Source: Blasia pusilla
Taxonomy: Eukaryota > Marchantiophyta > Marchantiopsida > Blasiales
Assembly: GCA_050084515.1 (NCBI GenBank)
Contig: CM114271.1
Location: 27,218,001 to 27,282,000 of the forward strand
Direction: 5' to 3'
Length of the DNA: 64,000 nucleotides
Below are positions 19,716 to 30,886 of this stretch, one piece after another. Below the pieces are notes generated by a model. The model worked only from the letters and a program-made list of their open reading frames with translations, ran no database searches and had not been told where the DNA came from. Position 1 is the first letter of the stretch; each line of letters starts with the position of its first letter. Position numbers and translations under genes: made by a program.

Positions 19716-21866
19716 GAAACCCATGTAATTTCCTGACGGGTTGAGTTTGGATGTGCATGATTGTATCGGAGGGGAATGTCACCCACCATTGGATCCAAGA
19801 CTGCGACTGGTGAGGAAGGTTCTTACGACGCACCCGAGAGAGTACAGGGGTTCTTGGCGATGCCTCGTCAATCGATCTTTGGCAAAGGGTGCTCAGATTA
19901 AGAAGAAAACTTGGGCAAACAAGTTTATTTCTCAAGATGCAGCCGTAACCATCCTTTGCTGGTCGAAGATACATGCCGCAAGAAAGCGCTTTGACCGAGT
20001 GGAGCGGAGGGAGAAGGTATCTGCGTCTGAGCGCGCCAAATTCATCCAAGCTGCAGTATCCGCTGCAACGAAATACACGACGAGCAAGATGTAGCGATAC
20101 ATCAGCATTCTCAACCTCGAACTTGGTCCATAGTTCTACAAGGAGCTGAAGGCGATTATCAAGCGCCAGCGGAAGAGGGATGAAGATCCGCATGGTCTGA
20201 TTGGGGAGAAAGTGTCGCTGGATCGCGTGCATGGGTTTGCGTTGTCCGGGATAAGCGAGTTCAGGAGGATACGACTGATGAAAATCAGTCTCGAGGGCTC
20301 AGAGGCCCAGAAGAGGGCGGCACACCATCCTCCGGGTGTGTCTGATCCAGTGATCTCGCATTGGCTACGCGAATGGTCGTTCTGGGACACATTGCGGGTA
20401 ATCGGGAAGTCCGTGCTGGACGGTCTGCAAGCGGAGCTCAGAAGATTGGAGCCCATTCCGCCGGAAGCAAACCTTGAAAGTTCTGGAGATTACGAGGTTT
20501 GGCTCGACGACATCCTGGACAAGCCAACAAAAAACCCAGGATTCAAGACCATGTTCAAGGTTTGCGTCCTACCTCAGGCAGAGCTTGACGAAGAAGTAGA
20601 GGGGATCAAACGGGATCAAGCGAAGAAGAAGCAAGATCTAGAGGAGCAGACGGCCGATAATGTTTGATTAAAAGCTGCCCAACGGATGGTCTTCACGTAC
20701 CTCGTCAAGTGTAAGAACGCAGGTACGTGGGGAAAATTACCCGTAGCCTTGAAGTTGTGGGCTTCGCCGCCGGATGCAGAGACATTCTCCATGTACGACG
20801 TGGAGATGGGGCAACACATGTCCGATTGGGAAGTGGAGAATTGCCCCATTTGGCTCGACTTCAACGACCCTGAAGACATCGCGGATAAGAACTTACGAGT
20901 GCTTCATGATGCAGTGGCCTCAGGACAAGACGACATCCCCAATTTCATCCAGCCTGAAGACTTCTTTGGAGGAGATGCAGAAGAGCAGGCCCATGAGACA
21001 GCTGAGTTGGCTTCCAAGGTCCGGACAGCCAAAGACAAATCCACAACGAGTCTCAAAGGCAAGGCGAGGGGAGGGAAAAATTCAGAGGCCGAGTCTTCCC
21101 AAAGAGAGGCTGAAGATTCAAGGCCAAAGGCGGAATTGTCCGGACGAGCGGGGAGAGAGGGTCGGACCAGGTCCTCGGCGAAAAAAATGCCACCAGAATC
21201 CGAGGTCATAGAAACCCCGACAAGCCGTCCCCAAGCTAGGGAGAAGCGGAAGCGAGAGGTGCCCGGGTTGTCCCAAGGAGAATACAACCCATCGTCCTTG
21301 GGAAGACACTGACAAACAACGACGCGGACAAGTGTCCTCCTTCAGTTCACTCCTTTACTGGATGAGCTGAAGAGCTTCAGTTCTCAAGCGTCGACACCAG
21401 CCATCAAAAAATTGACAACGCTGGGACGGAAGCTCCAACAAAATGGGCACGCTGCCTAGACGGTGAATGGAGTGGTCGAAGAGGTTGCGGTGGATCTCTT
21501 GATCGCCGATCTGCCCTCGGGGTTGCGACTTTGGGGCGAGAATCCGTCGGACGAGGTACCTGAGTGGAATGTGCCGCTCACTTATGACCAATTGCACTTT
21601 TGTTCTCCTTTGCATACGCCTATCTGAGTGACAGGGGCTGCTTCCTGGTGTTGACTGGAGGGAGCGAGGACAAGCTCTTCAACCTCCAATGCGTCAAGAG
21701 GTCGCTAAAGTGGAGGACGGCCCAATCGTGGATCATAAAAAACGAGTACCCACTCCAATCCGCGACAAATCAGATTCGGGTAAGGCTCAATTCTTGTACA
21801 ATAATTTCAATTATCTTATAATGATGTGTAGAATGAGAGTCAATCTGGGTTTTTTTTTGTCCGTGA

Positions 21867-22250
21867 GCAACCCGTCGGAAGGCGACGGGTTGCTGGCTTA
21901 GAGCAGCCCATGCTCGGCTGAGAGCAACCCGTCGGTTTCCGACGGGTTGCATCTTTCCCACATACATAGGGAAAACCACGGTGTACCTGCAACCCGTCGG
22001 AACCCGACGGGTTGCAGTTGCTTTTGTGTTTTCCCAGTTGATTTTGGTTTTTGGATGCAACCCGTCTCATAGCAACGGGTTGCTCTTAGGCGAGCATGGG
22101 CTGCTCTAGGCCAACAACCCGTCGCCTTCCGACGGGTTGCATCCAAAAACCAAAATCAACTGGGAAAACCCAAAAGCAACTGCAACCCGTCGGGTTCCGA
22201 CGGGTTGGTCCGGGACAAAACAACCTGTCGGACTCCGACAAGTTGATCCA
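21867..22250. repeat. Palindrome cluster in intron 3 of copy 3
   Basis: Units at about 21,867, 21,923, 21,989, 22,057, 22,114, 22,182 and 22,222. Linkers such as CCAAAAACCAAAATCAACTGGG and AGCAGCCCATGCTCGGC appear in both orientations, so the cluster is itself partly inverted. Copy 2 keeps only its right end and copy E a diverged version (12,350-12,720). Confidence 0.85.
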
Positions 22251-22821
22251 AAGTCAGTTATTGAAAATGTTCTCAAGGCGACTTCTTTAGTTTCTGACAT
22301 TGTTTCCAACGTGTTGATTTACGGATAGACCACTCCTACGTCTACTGCTTCGTTTGGCCCAAGCACAATTTCCAGGTGTTCAAGATCAAGGATCCTCTGG
22401 ATCCATGCTCAGATGGGTATAGCTTAGATAGTTTGTACAATTCCCCCGGGAATTTACACGCAAGACAAGACCCACTACGGGAGGAAGGAAAAGTCGCCAC
22501 CGATGCAACGCTCATCGAGCTCTGCTCAAGGCCGGGTGACTTGGTGTTCGACTTAGTGGGACTTTCAGGGGCAAGTATCAAAGGCGTCTGGCAAAGTGGC
22601 AGGAACATTCTCTGCCTCGAGGGAAGGCAGGAACTGTTTGACCTTTGCAAGGAGGCAAAGGCGAATCGAAAGGCTCGTTGGGCGTACATCTCTCCACGGC
22701 CGAGAGCTCGGTTCCAGAGCCACCCTTGGTAGTGATTCCATCGTCACTTCCAACAATTCCCAAAATCGGGAGGGCAAGGCCGAAAGTGATTTTGCAAGAG
22801 CTCTCGGACGATGACGAGTGA

Positions 22822-24616
22822 GTTCAAAGAACTCAACGACTCCGCTTGACTGCAATGTTTGGAGTAGGGAGTTTTTTGATAATGAGGCAAAAGATTTCAT
22901 AGAATAGATCAAATGTACAGTTCCGAGCTTTTTTCGGATGATATAAAGCAGAAGATTTTTTCGATCGATGGTGGTGCTTGTAAATGTTTTCTGATCATTT
23001 TTTCTTTTCGAATGTGATCATCTATGTACTCCATGGACTTCTACTTTGCAACCCGTCGGATTTCTCTTGCTTGCAACTTTCACTTTATGACCACTGCAAC
23101 CCGTCAAATTTCTCCTCCTTGCAACTTTTCGCTTTTTGACCACTGCACACTTTTTACCACCTCCAAGCAACCTATCTGATTCCGACAGGTTGCCTGATCG
23201 GACCCTTTCCCTGTTGGTCCAACTTAAGAGGCAGTCTGGCGGGCTTCTTCCCTTGGCACCTTCCCCTCAACTCGTAAAGGCAGGCGTAGGCTTCTTTTCT
23301 TCTCTCAGACGTGTTGGATTCCTTCTACCTGTGCGATTGCCATCATGGTATTACCGGGGACGGAGCAGATATTGATACTGGATAGGTGTCACATTGCAGA
23401 GCGTACAAGGTATACTGCCGAGGAAGGCGGTGGGACTCGAGACAGGTTACATGGGACCGTTATGGTGTACCTAGGGGGGGGGGCCAAGGCTCTCGAATTC
23501 GCCAACATTTTCGGTCCCCGTCTACAATCGGCCAGAGGAGCCACTTGAATCCCAAGACATTCCTTTCGTACTGTCACCGAGGAGAGTTAGGAGTAAATTT
23601 GTAGATGACGAGGCTGAAGAAATCATAGACTAGGTGAAATGTACATTTCCGAGGTTCCTTCGGAGGTAATAAAGGACGAGATTTTTTCAACCCATAATGG
23701 TGTTTGTAAAAGTTTGCTGGAATATGTTTTTGGACTTGTGGATTGTGTTCTTTTAGGTACTCATAATTACAATTGTGCAACCCGTATGATTCCGACTTTT
23801 TGCTTTTTGCCCACTACAACTTTTTAACCATTTTCAGGCAACCTGTCGGATTCCGACAGGTTGACTGCTTGAGTGATTCAACTCTATCCCGGTGAGACCA
23901 ACTTCTGGCGCATTGTGGCGGGCTTCTTGACTTTTGGCTCGTTCTCCTTCATTCGTCCAACCAGTTGTAGGCTTCTTTTCTTGTCTAAGATGTGCAGGAT
24001 TCCTACTACCTGTCGGATTGCCATTTCGGATTCCCAACCCGTTAGATTGTCGTGGGTGCAGGGTGGAAGAAAATCACTTCTAAAAATCTTTCCTTTCTCA
24101 TGGTGAGCTTTCTTACGGGTTGGGAGGGGTGCAGCTTCTCGGTTTCTCAGCCTCAGGATCTGATTTGTTCACATTTCAGAAAGTTGGTCTTGAGCAGACA
24201 CCATTCATAACCGACAGAAAGTTGGTAATGGGGAAATTTAGGGGAGGCCATGATGCAGGCAACAATCCCTGCAAAAATAGAGGTACCCACCCGGGTGGTC
24301 CTCCAACAAAAATACTAAGGGCACTACTTTTTGTTGACCGAGACAGGGAATGTTAAGAAACTTAGGCTCACATGGAGAGTGATGGAAAAATGTTTAGGGT
24401 GGTCTTATGATGTCTCCTTTTTTCTCGCCCCCAGGAAAGAGGAGGTTTTTTTAGGGCCAAATGTGACCACTAAATACTCTCTTCTAAAGATTTCCTGAAT
24501 TTTAAAGCAAACAAAAATTTCAAAAATGTCAAAATTTTTTGAAGAGAGGAGGCGGATTTGGCCTTTTTTTTTTTTAAGAGAGACTCTCCTCTCTTACTCT
24601 CTCCTGTCAGAATACC
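22822..24616 (+). mobile_element. 3' flank, T module and R1 terminus of element III
   Basis: After the stop comes an AGATCAAATGTACAGTTCCGAGC flank, palindromes (23,049-23,190), and the T-module exon (23,210-23,632; frames VGFFSSLRRVGFLL and KFVDDEAEEIID). Then a second, similar 3' flank (ATGTACATTTCCGAGG at 23,639), further AT-rich flank, and R1 ending CAGAATACCAGCCCCC at about 24,616. The two 3' flanks resemble each other, which suggests that the T module arose by duplication of a last exon. Confidence 0.55.
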
Positions 24617-24617
24617 A

Positions 24618-25200
24618 GCCCCCGTTCAATCCCTGCAACGACGGCAATGTTAGAAGGGAACGAAAATAACTCAGGAGTCAAAGAAATAAGCGACCTGTCG
24701 GAACCAGACGGGTTGCAGGCCCGAGGCATCCCATGAACGACTCTGCGACCTTCGGGTCCCGACGGGTTGCAAGGCCGAGGCATCCCATGAACGACTTTGT
24801 GACCCGTCGGGTCCCAACGGGTTGCACACTCACGTTGCACCAAAAATCTAGATGCAACCCGTTGGTTTCCGTCGGGTTGCACCCTCGGGTTGCACACTCG
24901 GGCAACCCGTCGCATCCGACAGCTTGCTTGGTTTCTTGGGTTTGAAATCCATATAGTTCCCACGCTTCTCACCCTGAGCTACAACTTTACAAACAATTCT
25001 CAGCGTGATCTTGATAAGACAAAATAGTGAACTCACCTCCCGCATGAAGTTTCCCCATTGTCTCATACGTACAGTCCACCAACTCAACCAAGAGCACAAC
25101 TCTTTGTACTTCCCCTCAATCGCATGCTTCCTCCACCACCCATGAAGTTCTTCCTAGAATTCCATCGCCTGCTTCAAGGTTTGCTGTCCTTGCAGCAAAA
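24618..25200 (-). pseudogene. MULE transposase fragment (intron plus end of catalytic exon)
   Basis: This matches 4,684-5,390: the acceptor region, the palindrome intron with one or two tandem units, the donor CACCTCCCGCATG on plus, and WWTVRMRQWGNF with its upstream helix. It ends abruptly at about 25,200, where orientation switches to the plus-strand SWIM segment, marking an inversion or junction. Confidence 0.65.
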
Positions 25201-25222
25201 CCTTGACACCCCTGTGACACCC

Positions 25223-25978
25223 TAAATGTGTAGGCCAACTGTGGAGAGAGCAAAGCGAATTGCATCAGCTCGGGAGGCAAAAATGGAGATCATCGCCACA
25301 AAAGATGTCTTGAGTGGCAATCGAATAGGAAGGATGTATCGGGTCAGGAACAACACTGTAAATTCAAGTGTCACACGGGTGTATGTGGTGCACATCTGTT
25401 GCTTTCCCACATGTTCATGTGATGACTTTGTCCAAAGAGAGACAAGTGGCAAAAGGTATTTCCCTTGTAAGCACATGTACTATATGTTGTTGGGAGTTTT
25501 AAGAGAGTCGGAGTTAGGAGTAGGAATCCACCAACCAATTCTATCCCTTAAAGAAGTGCGAAGTATTTTAAACAAACCACTTTGAGGATGCAAAACGAGG
25601 TTTTAGATTGTACTTTTATTTTTCCTGAACCTTCACTTTGAGCTTGAACTCTATTCAGCCCGGGGCAAATGATATATTTTTCCCATACCTTGGATGGAAA
25701 AAGTGATTGGTTCCACACTTATGATTCCATTGATTTTTCAATTTTCTAAATTTTGTGCAATCTGCAACTCGTCGGACTCAGAGGGGTTGCCAAAATATGG
25801 AAGAGGAAAAAAAAACCGTGGGACTGCTTAATATATGAACAAAAAAGTGCAATACAATTCAAACAAAAAGTTTCCTCTCTTCAACCCAATGGAAACTCTC
25901 TTAAAAATAAGTATCTATTTCGGTTGAAGGTAGTTTCCTCTCTCCTCTCTCCTCTCTTCCTCTCCTCTTACCGCACCT
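25223..25978 (-). repeat. Right long terminal inverted repeat of element III with intact SWIM finger
   Basis: The open frame 25,226-25,585 (+) encodes CRPTVERAKRI, then MYRVRNNTVNSSV, then the SWIM motif CFPTCSCDDFVQR and KRYFPCKHMYYMLL with all C-x-C-x(n)-C-x-H ligands, ending SILNKPL. The AT-rich flank and R2 (25,843-25,978) follow, mirroring 12,836-13,585. Confidence 0.75.
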
Positions 25979-25989
25979 CGTCTTTTTGG

Positions 25990-28270
25990 ATCACCAAAAC
26001 TTCATAGGGAAAGAATAGGTGGCATGCAAATTTAAGAGCCGAGGTGTTGCGATGGCTTGACATCTCCATTGTGAATTTTTCAGACCAACCATCTGGCGAT
26101 TGGAATTCAGTGTTGAGTGATATTTCTACTAGATGGGAGTATGTTGGAAATGATGGCAATGGAGTGGTTGTTCCACGTTTGGAGGAATATGCACAACGAA
26201 TACTCAAGACGGAGAGATTGAGATTACTTTGGACATGAAAAGAAGTTGGAGGAGGCAAGAAAGTGGCCCCACCACCTCATGTACACCCCAACCAATGGGG
26301 GAGATTACTTACGTACTTCATGAGCAAGAGTGCGAAGAAAAAGAGTGAGCACATGTCCAAAGCACGGACATCAGTGACCAATCCAAACCCTGCAGGAAGA
26401 AACGGGAATGCACCAATTGCAGAGCGCTTGCTATGAATAATATTGAAGGACCCATCTTTGATTTCTATTACCATCATACAGTTTTGCAATTGGTGTTTGA
26501 TAGAGTGAACTTGGTTGGTGTAACATGTCTTGTAGAGAAAAGAGAAGGGGCAAACCCCTACTAAGGCGTAGGTGCACGAGGCAAAGAACCAAAGGAGCCA
26601 TGGTATAAGTACAGTGTCCAAGCACGTATTTGCATCTAGTTTCTTTAGAGTTGAGGTGACTCTAGTGTATTTCTAGTACAAGGCTATTGATATAAGATCT
26701 AGGTCTTGTGTGTCAGGCTACAGGAACATCTGAGCTGACAGAGATCTCTGCCCGATTAAACTCTATGGAGGAGTTATTTCCTGAGTCTGTGGCTTACAAG
26801 ATTGATCGCATGGATGCATTCTCCAATGGCTTGGATGTGCTAGAGGCAAGCATACAACTGCTATTGCTAATCAACAGGAGAACTAAACAAAGTTGATGGA
26901 ATTGATTTCCATGAGCTTGAGAAGGGACCATGAGGACATAAGGGGTTCCAATGAGAGATATGAAAATCCAAGAGTCGTATCCTCTCCTCATGGAATTAGT
27001 GATACTGACCCTGCTCCTAGTGGAGCACCTGCCTCTATGCCGTTGAGTGTATCCTCTCCTCATCCAATCACGGGACCACCTTCAAGGGAGAATGTACCCT
27101 CTCTAAAGCTAGTCACTATTGTGCCTTCACCCCCAGTTCTTCCACAGGTTGCCAAGGGTGTTCATATAGTAAGAGGACTAGATACAGTTATTGGCATTGC
27201 ACCAACTAGTCCAAAGAAAAAGGGAGGCACAAAAGAGATTAATGCTACTATGTTTGCATGTGATCCTTTGAGTTCAGGTATCTGAGTTTAGAGTGATGGT
27301 GTGCACTTTACTTTGAAGTTGCTGAAGAATCATGATCTATTTGAAAGGGTGGTTAAAGTTTCCTATTGATTGTGATTGTAGAGACCATAGATGAGGCCCC
27401 GACCATTGTAGGCAAACACCAAGGTAAGACATTGCGGAGATGCAATTTGGAGGCCACGGTATTTTCAGAGGAGAATGAGGATAGTGGAGGGATGTTGGGG
27501 AGTGATGGACCAATGGAGTTGGATCATTGGGATCTTCTGCAAAAGTCAACGGTGGTGAGAAGAGCGATACTCATGAAGAGGACCCGAGAGGCTACCAAGC
27601 CAGTGTTGAAATATGTTGTGCCTCCGTTGTAGCACTTGATCTCAAGTGAGAAACCTTTGTGGTTGTAGGTTATGGCAACTTGCATGATGGTTGTTCTACT
27701 CTCCATTGATGTGACATTCTAGATGGGCATTTTGTTCTCCATTTGAGAGAGGTATGCAAGAAGAAATATGTGTTGGATTCTCAACATCCACTTCTCTGAG
27801 CACCATTAATCTGATTGGCCCCCTTGTATGAGGAGAAGCTTAGATTGATGGTTTCAACTTATACGTCGAAGGAGTCATAGTAATATGAAGTAGGTGTTTC
27901 AGGAGTAGCGTTACTATGATTATCTAACCCAATTTTTTCTATTAATAGAAACAAAGAAAATTAGGTTAAAAACCCTAGTTTCCCGAGTAGTGAAATAGTC
28001 GGGAGCCGCAGCGGTAGCGCATTCTCATATGTCGAGTTATCTATATGTTCAAGTTCCATCGAAGCTCTTTTGCGAGCACACGGATGGACTATGCCACTTT
28101 GTATCTCTAAGTTTTGTAAAGATTTGAGTGATTTCATCACTTTTGTTTTCTCACAATATGTATTGCCATTTCCAAATATGGCTGACGATCCAATGCAGAT
28201 TTATGTTGGAGATGCCATTGATAGTGTAGTGTTATGGCCATCTCATCTTGTTATGCCTTTTCAGAAGTAG
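25990..28270 (+). mobile_element. CACTA (En/Spm)-like remnant
   Basis: Three plus-strand clues. The frame near 26,044-26,436 reads WLDISIVNFSDQPSGDWN, then NQWGRLLTYFMSKSAKK and a Lys/Arg/Asn-rich stretch, resembling the plant transposase_24-type domain. Short frames at 26,893-27,285 and 27,366-27,632 are proline/serine-rich and charged, without a recognised domain. The frame at 28,070-28,270 ends IYVGDAIDSVVLWPSHLV, similar to the VGdAigs-V-WP-LV motif of a domain common in plant CACTA elements. Terminal CACTA repeats were not found, and frames are broken. The class assignment is tentative. Confidence 0.4.
28001..28068 (+). repeat. tRNA-Met-like sequence (SINE head or tRNA pseudogene)
   Basis: CAGCGGTAGCGC (A-box region), TTCTCATATGTCGAGTTAT (CAT-anticodon-like region) and GTTCAAGTTCC (B box) follow the order and spacing of an elongator tRNA-Met. 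The acceptor stem does not pair well, so this is a SINE head or pseudogene rather than a working tRNA. Confidence 0.45.
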
Positions 28271-29069
28271 GGGCACCTTCGCTTTGTGTATAGTTTGAGT
28301 GAACCTTCCTTTTGACATCCCTCATGAGTATGTCCATTTCCATGAACTTGTAACTTTTGTACTCATAAGTAGAGGATCTCGATGTTTGTGTTTCAGTTTT
28401 TAGTGTGACAATTGAGATGTACTTGGATTTTAATGTCTTAATTTTGAGTATATCAGAGGGGGAGTTTGTAATTAGAAGTAGAGGAACTTAGAAGTAGATT
28501 TTGTGTTCTTCCATTGATGAGGGAAATTGAAAAGAACTCGGGCTTGATTTTAATGTAAGTCTCCATTTTTCATAGAAAGCATCATTCACTATTCACTATG
28601 CATTCTTCTCATGTAAGTAGATAGTCCATTTCAAGGTGAATGGATGCACTTTGTAGCTTTGGATCTATGGCCACAATTGGATGTAAGAAACATTTTCTAC
28701 CTCTATCTTTCAATAGACAAGGATTTCTAAGTGTGAAAACTGATCAGATGCTACAACATGGTTGGGTTGGTACATGAGTAATGTGCTTGTATGCTTTCAC
28801 ACGATGTAGGTAGCATTAGGACTGTACAACATATACAAAACGACGTCTATATTGCATGGATGTAAGAGAAGTAATGATAGGTATAGGGAAGATAGGTAGG
28901 AAGGAGTGATTCATATTCATGGATACAAAATGGACTAAAATGCCAATTTCATGTACATATTTCTGTCAGCAATAAAGCAAGCCTGTCATACATAATGATT
29001 GGCTATAGTTGTTATTTGCATATTTTTTGTTAGTGAATAGGATTGTAAATGACATGGACAAGTCATTTT
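28271..29069. other. Noncoding, AT-moderate sequence
   Basis: No open frames, terminal repeats or known motifs were recognised. It lies between the CACTA-like remnant and the GAGTCAT repeat block, and may be the noncoding 3' part of that element. Confidence 0.3.
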
Positions 29070-29270
29070 AATGACTCTGAGTCATTATTTTGTGACGCAT
29101 GAAGTCATTATTTGTTACTCTGAGCAGTCACTCTCAATGACTCATCTAGTCACTCTTAATGACTCGTCGAGTCATTCTTTATGATTGATCCAATCATTGT
29201 TTATGACTACACGAGTCATTCTTTATGACTCTTCTAGTCATTTTTTATGACTTAACCTTGTCATAAACAG
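29070..29270. repeat. Degenerate GAGTCAT / ATGACTC repeat block
   Basis: TGACTC, GAGTCATT and AGTCATTNTTTATGAC recur about every 25 to 30 bp in both orientations, giving short imperfect hairpins. Subterminal repeat blocks of this sort occur in CACTA elements; here that link is inferred from the CACTA-like remnant upstream. Confidence 0.65.
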
Positions 29271-30044
29271 TAACTGGGTGAAGTCATATTTAGTGACTAT
29301 GTTGAGTAACAAAAATGAGACTCGGATATGACTACCCTCGATTTCAGTAACAACTTATACGACTAGGAGTAATTTCTATTACTATAGTCTGGTTAAGTAA
29401 TTACTTAGTCTCACAGGCCCAGTTAGAGTAACATCCAATCATTTTTTTGAGTTATCCAGAGGGGGGGTTTTGTATCGGTGGATTTCTTCCAACATATCAT
29501 GCAGATATAATGCAACGTTGCACGTGAACTTGTCCATGTCCGTGGACTTATGTCCATCATAGGGAAGGACATATTAGTATGTGCATGACTGTTCACATCC
29601 CATGAACCCGAGCCTGCCCTACTTGCACCAAGACCCGCATCCTTCCCACAACCCTAGCCCACATCAAGCCTGTATCCGACCCGCGTGGAAGGGTCGGAGG
29701 CAATATCCTGCACCTACCCCATGCGGGCTTGATTTCTTTTTTTAAAAGAAAATTTCATATGTGAAAAAAAAAATTGGCCTATGTCTAGCCCGCATAGGAG
29801 GGACGTAGGCTCGGTGCGGGCCAAGCACGGGAGGAGGTTCCGGTAGGGACGTAGGCAACGGTGTGAAAACGGATGCGCATACATGTATGGACTTGTCTTG
29901 ATAAGTGTGTCCCTTGGACAGACTAGTCCGTATTTGCGCAAATATGATATAATGACTACCCTTCAAGAAGAAGAAGCAAGGTTTTTCTTAAGAAGTTGCA
30001 TGTAAGTTCGAATGGATTGAAGATATGGTGGAAGACCTTGTTGT
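29271..30044. other. No gene recognised
   Basis: The stretch includes a G-run near 29,461 and GC-richer sequence around 29,590-29,850 with repeated AGCCCGCAT/GTAGG-type words. Open frames on the minus strand near 29,714-29,966 are short and look accidental. Confidence 0.3.
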
Positions 30045-30430
30045 ACTAAGACATCAGTAGACTTGGGAGCTTGTTGATATACCTTCCAATAAGGCAAGTA
30101 TTGGTTGCACATGGATACATTAGGTCAAACAAAATCAAGATGGTATAGTGAACATATACAAAACCAAATTGGTAGCCTAGGGAAATGCATAACAATATAA
30201 CATCGATTATAAAGAGTTATTTAGCCCTATTGCAAAGATGGCAACTACAAAAATTGTGGCTGTTGTTATGATGAGTAAAAAATGGATAACACATCATAAG
30301 AATGCCTTCTTGAATCGAGATCTGCATGCATGAGGAGTTATATAGGACTCAACGAGTTGGATATGAGCATTTTGAGTTTCCATTTCTGTAGGTTAAAAGA
30401 AAGCACTATACGGGCTCAAGCAAGCTCTAA
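30045..30430 (+). pseudogene. Ty1/copia reverse transcriptase remnant
   Basis: One frame from 30,051 reads TWELVDIPSNKASIGCTW, then NQDGIVNIYKTKLVA, IDYKELFSPIAKMATTKIV and KNAFLN, the familiar N-terminal block of copia reverse transcriptase. At least four in-frame stops are present. A frameshifted LKKALYGLKQA-type block follows near 30,390. Neither LTR nor integrase was seen. Confidence 0.8.
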
Positions 30431-30744
30431 CTTGCGCCTAAGCACATACTCGTTGGCGGGCACTAACCGCGCTCTGATCAAGTGAATGAGTTCCTAATAT
30501 ATGCCAACAGATGGCTGGGCAGCCACCTTCTGCTCAAGCCACATGAACATTAACCAACTGTGCGCCACTTCTCCCAAGCAAGAACATGCATATGTGAACC
30601 ACCCGGCCCAAGAGAAACGGTGGAGATATAAAGACATTGCCCATTCCCTAGACTTAAACAAGCCCAAATCCCATTCTATATTGTAAACTAGAGATTCATT
30701 TGGCTTCGGCCAACAAAACCCACATAGCTCACTAGGTTCTGGGC

Positions 30745-30886
30745 GGGATTAGAAAAGAACTTTGAAATTTGAAATCTTACGAAAGTGGTCATTTTTGCTA
30801 CTAAGTTGTTATGTTGCACGTTACAAAAAATTCTTTTGTATTCGCCTCCATTTAGCGATAAAATTTCAAAGTTCTTTTCTAATCCC
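30745..30886. mobile_element. 142-bp MITE with perfect 26-bp terminal inverted repeats
   Basis: The left end starts GGGATTAGAAAAGAAC and continues TTTGAAATTT; the right end is its exact complement, AAATTTCAAA then GTTCTTTTCTAATCCC. No coding capacity. No clear target duplication was found, so superfamily is undetermined. Confidence 0.85.

Larger units (their letters stand above)
17793..22821 (+). pseudogene. ParB-like / beta-class amino-methyltransferase-like gene, copy 3 (all four exons)
   Basis: Exon 1 (17,793-18,432) encodes the N-terminus, a charged coiled coil (LKKRIADEKREKRR) and an acidic segment. Exon 2 (18,524-18,994) has the ParB/Srx-like signature: REIQSDEDIAKLKQSAA, NSFPPFYVQPYD, an insertion of about 55 residues, FIWDGNHRFMAW and VVLHPYPHDMATVEMAM. 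Exon 3 (about 19,745-21,779) encodes a long helical and lysine-rich region, then VDLLIADLPSG (methyltransferase motif IV position, 21,490-21,519) and YLSDRGCFLVLTGGSED. Exon 4 (about 22,323-22,821) has MDHSYV-like sequence, LCSRPGDLVFDLVGLSGAS (motif I position, 22,530-22,575) and the tail KVILQELSDDDE. Donors are GT at 18,433, 18,995 and 21,780; the last acceptor is mutated (ACGG). Stops include TAG 17,998, TAG 20,092, TGA 20,665 and TGA 21,310, plus frameshifts. Intact homologues would probably act on DNA in the nucleus, but catalytic activity is doubtful because DPPY is DLPS. Confidence 0.65.
12836..25978 (+). mobile_element. Composite MULE, element III (most complete copy)
   Basis: From left: R2 terminus; MULE transposase copy B (minus); palindrome array; MSA/TATA promoter; ParB-MTase copy 3 with all four exons (plus); T module; R1 (24,540-24,616); a minus-strand MULE fragment; and an inverted copy of the SWIM exon ending in R2. 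The outermost ~750 bp on each side (12,836-13,585 and 25,223-25,978) are inverted repeats, as in MULEs with long terminal inverted repeats. An alternative right end is R1 at 24,616, by analogy with element II, with a second element abutting it. No convincing target duplication flanks either version. Confidence 0.65.

Noticed and set aside
12836-25978. 9-bp target duplication for element III
   Set aside because: Flanks (ATTTTTTAT on the left, GTCTTTTTG on the right) share only a T-run. Not convincing, unlike element II.
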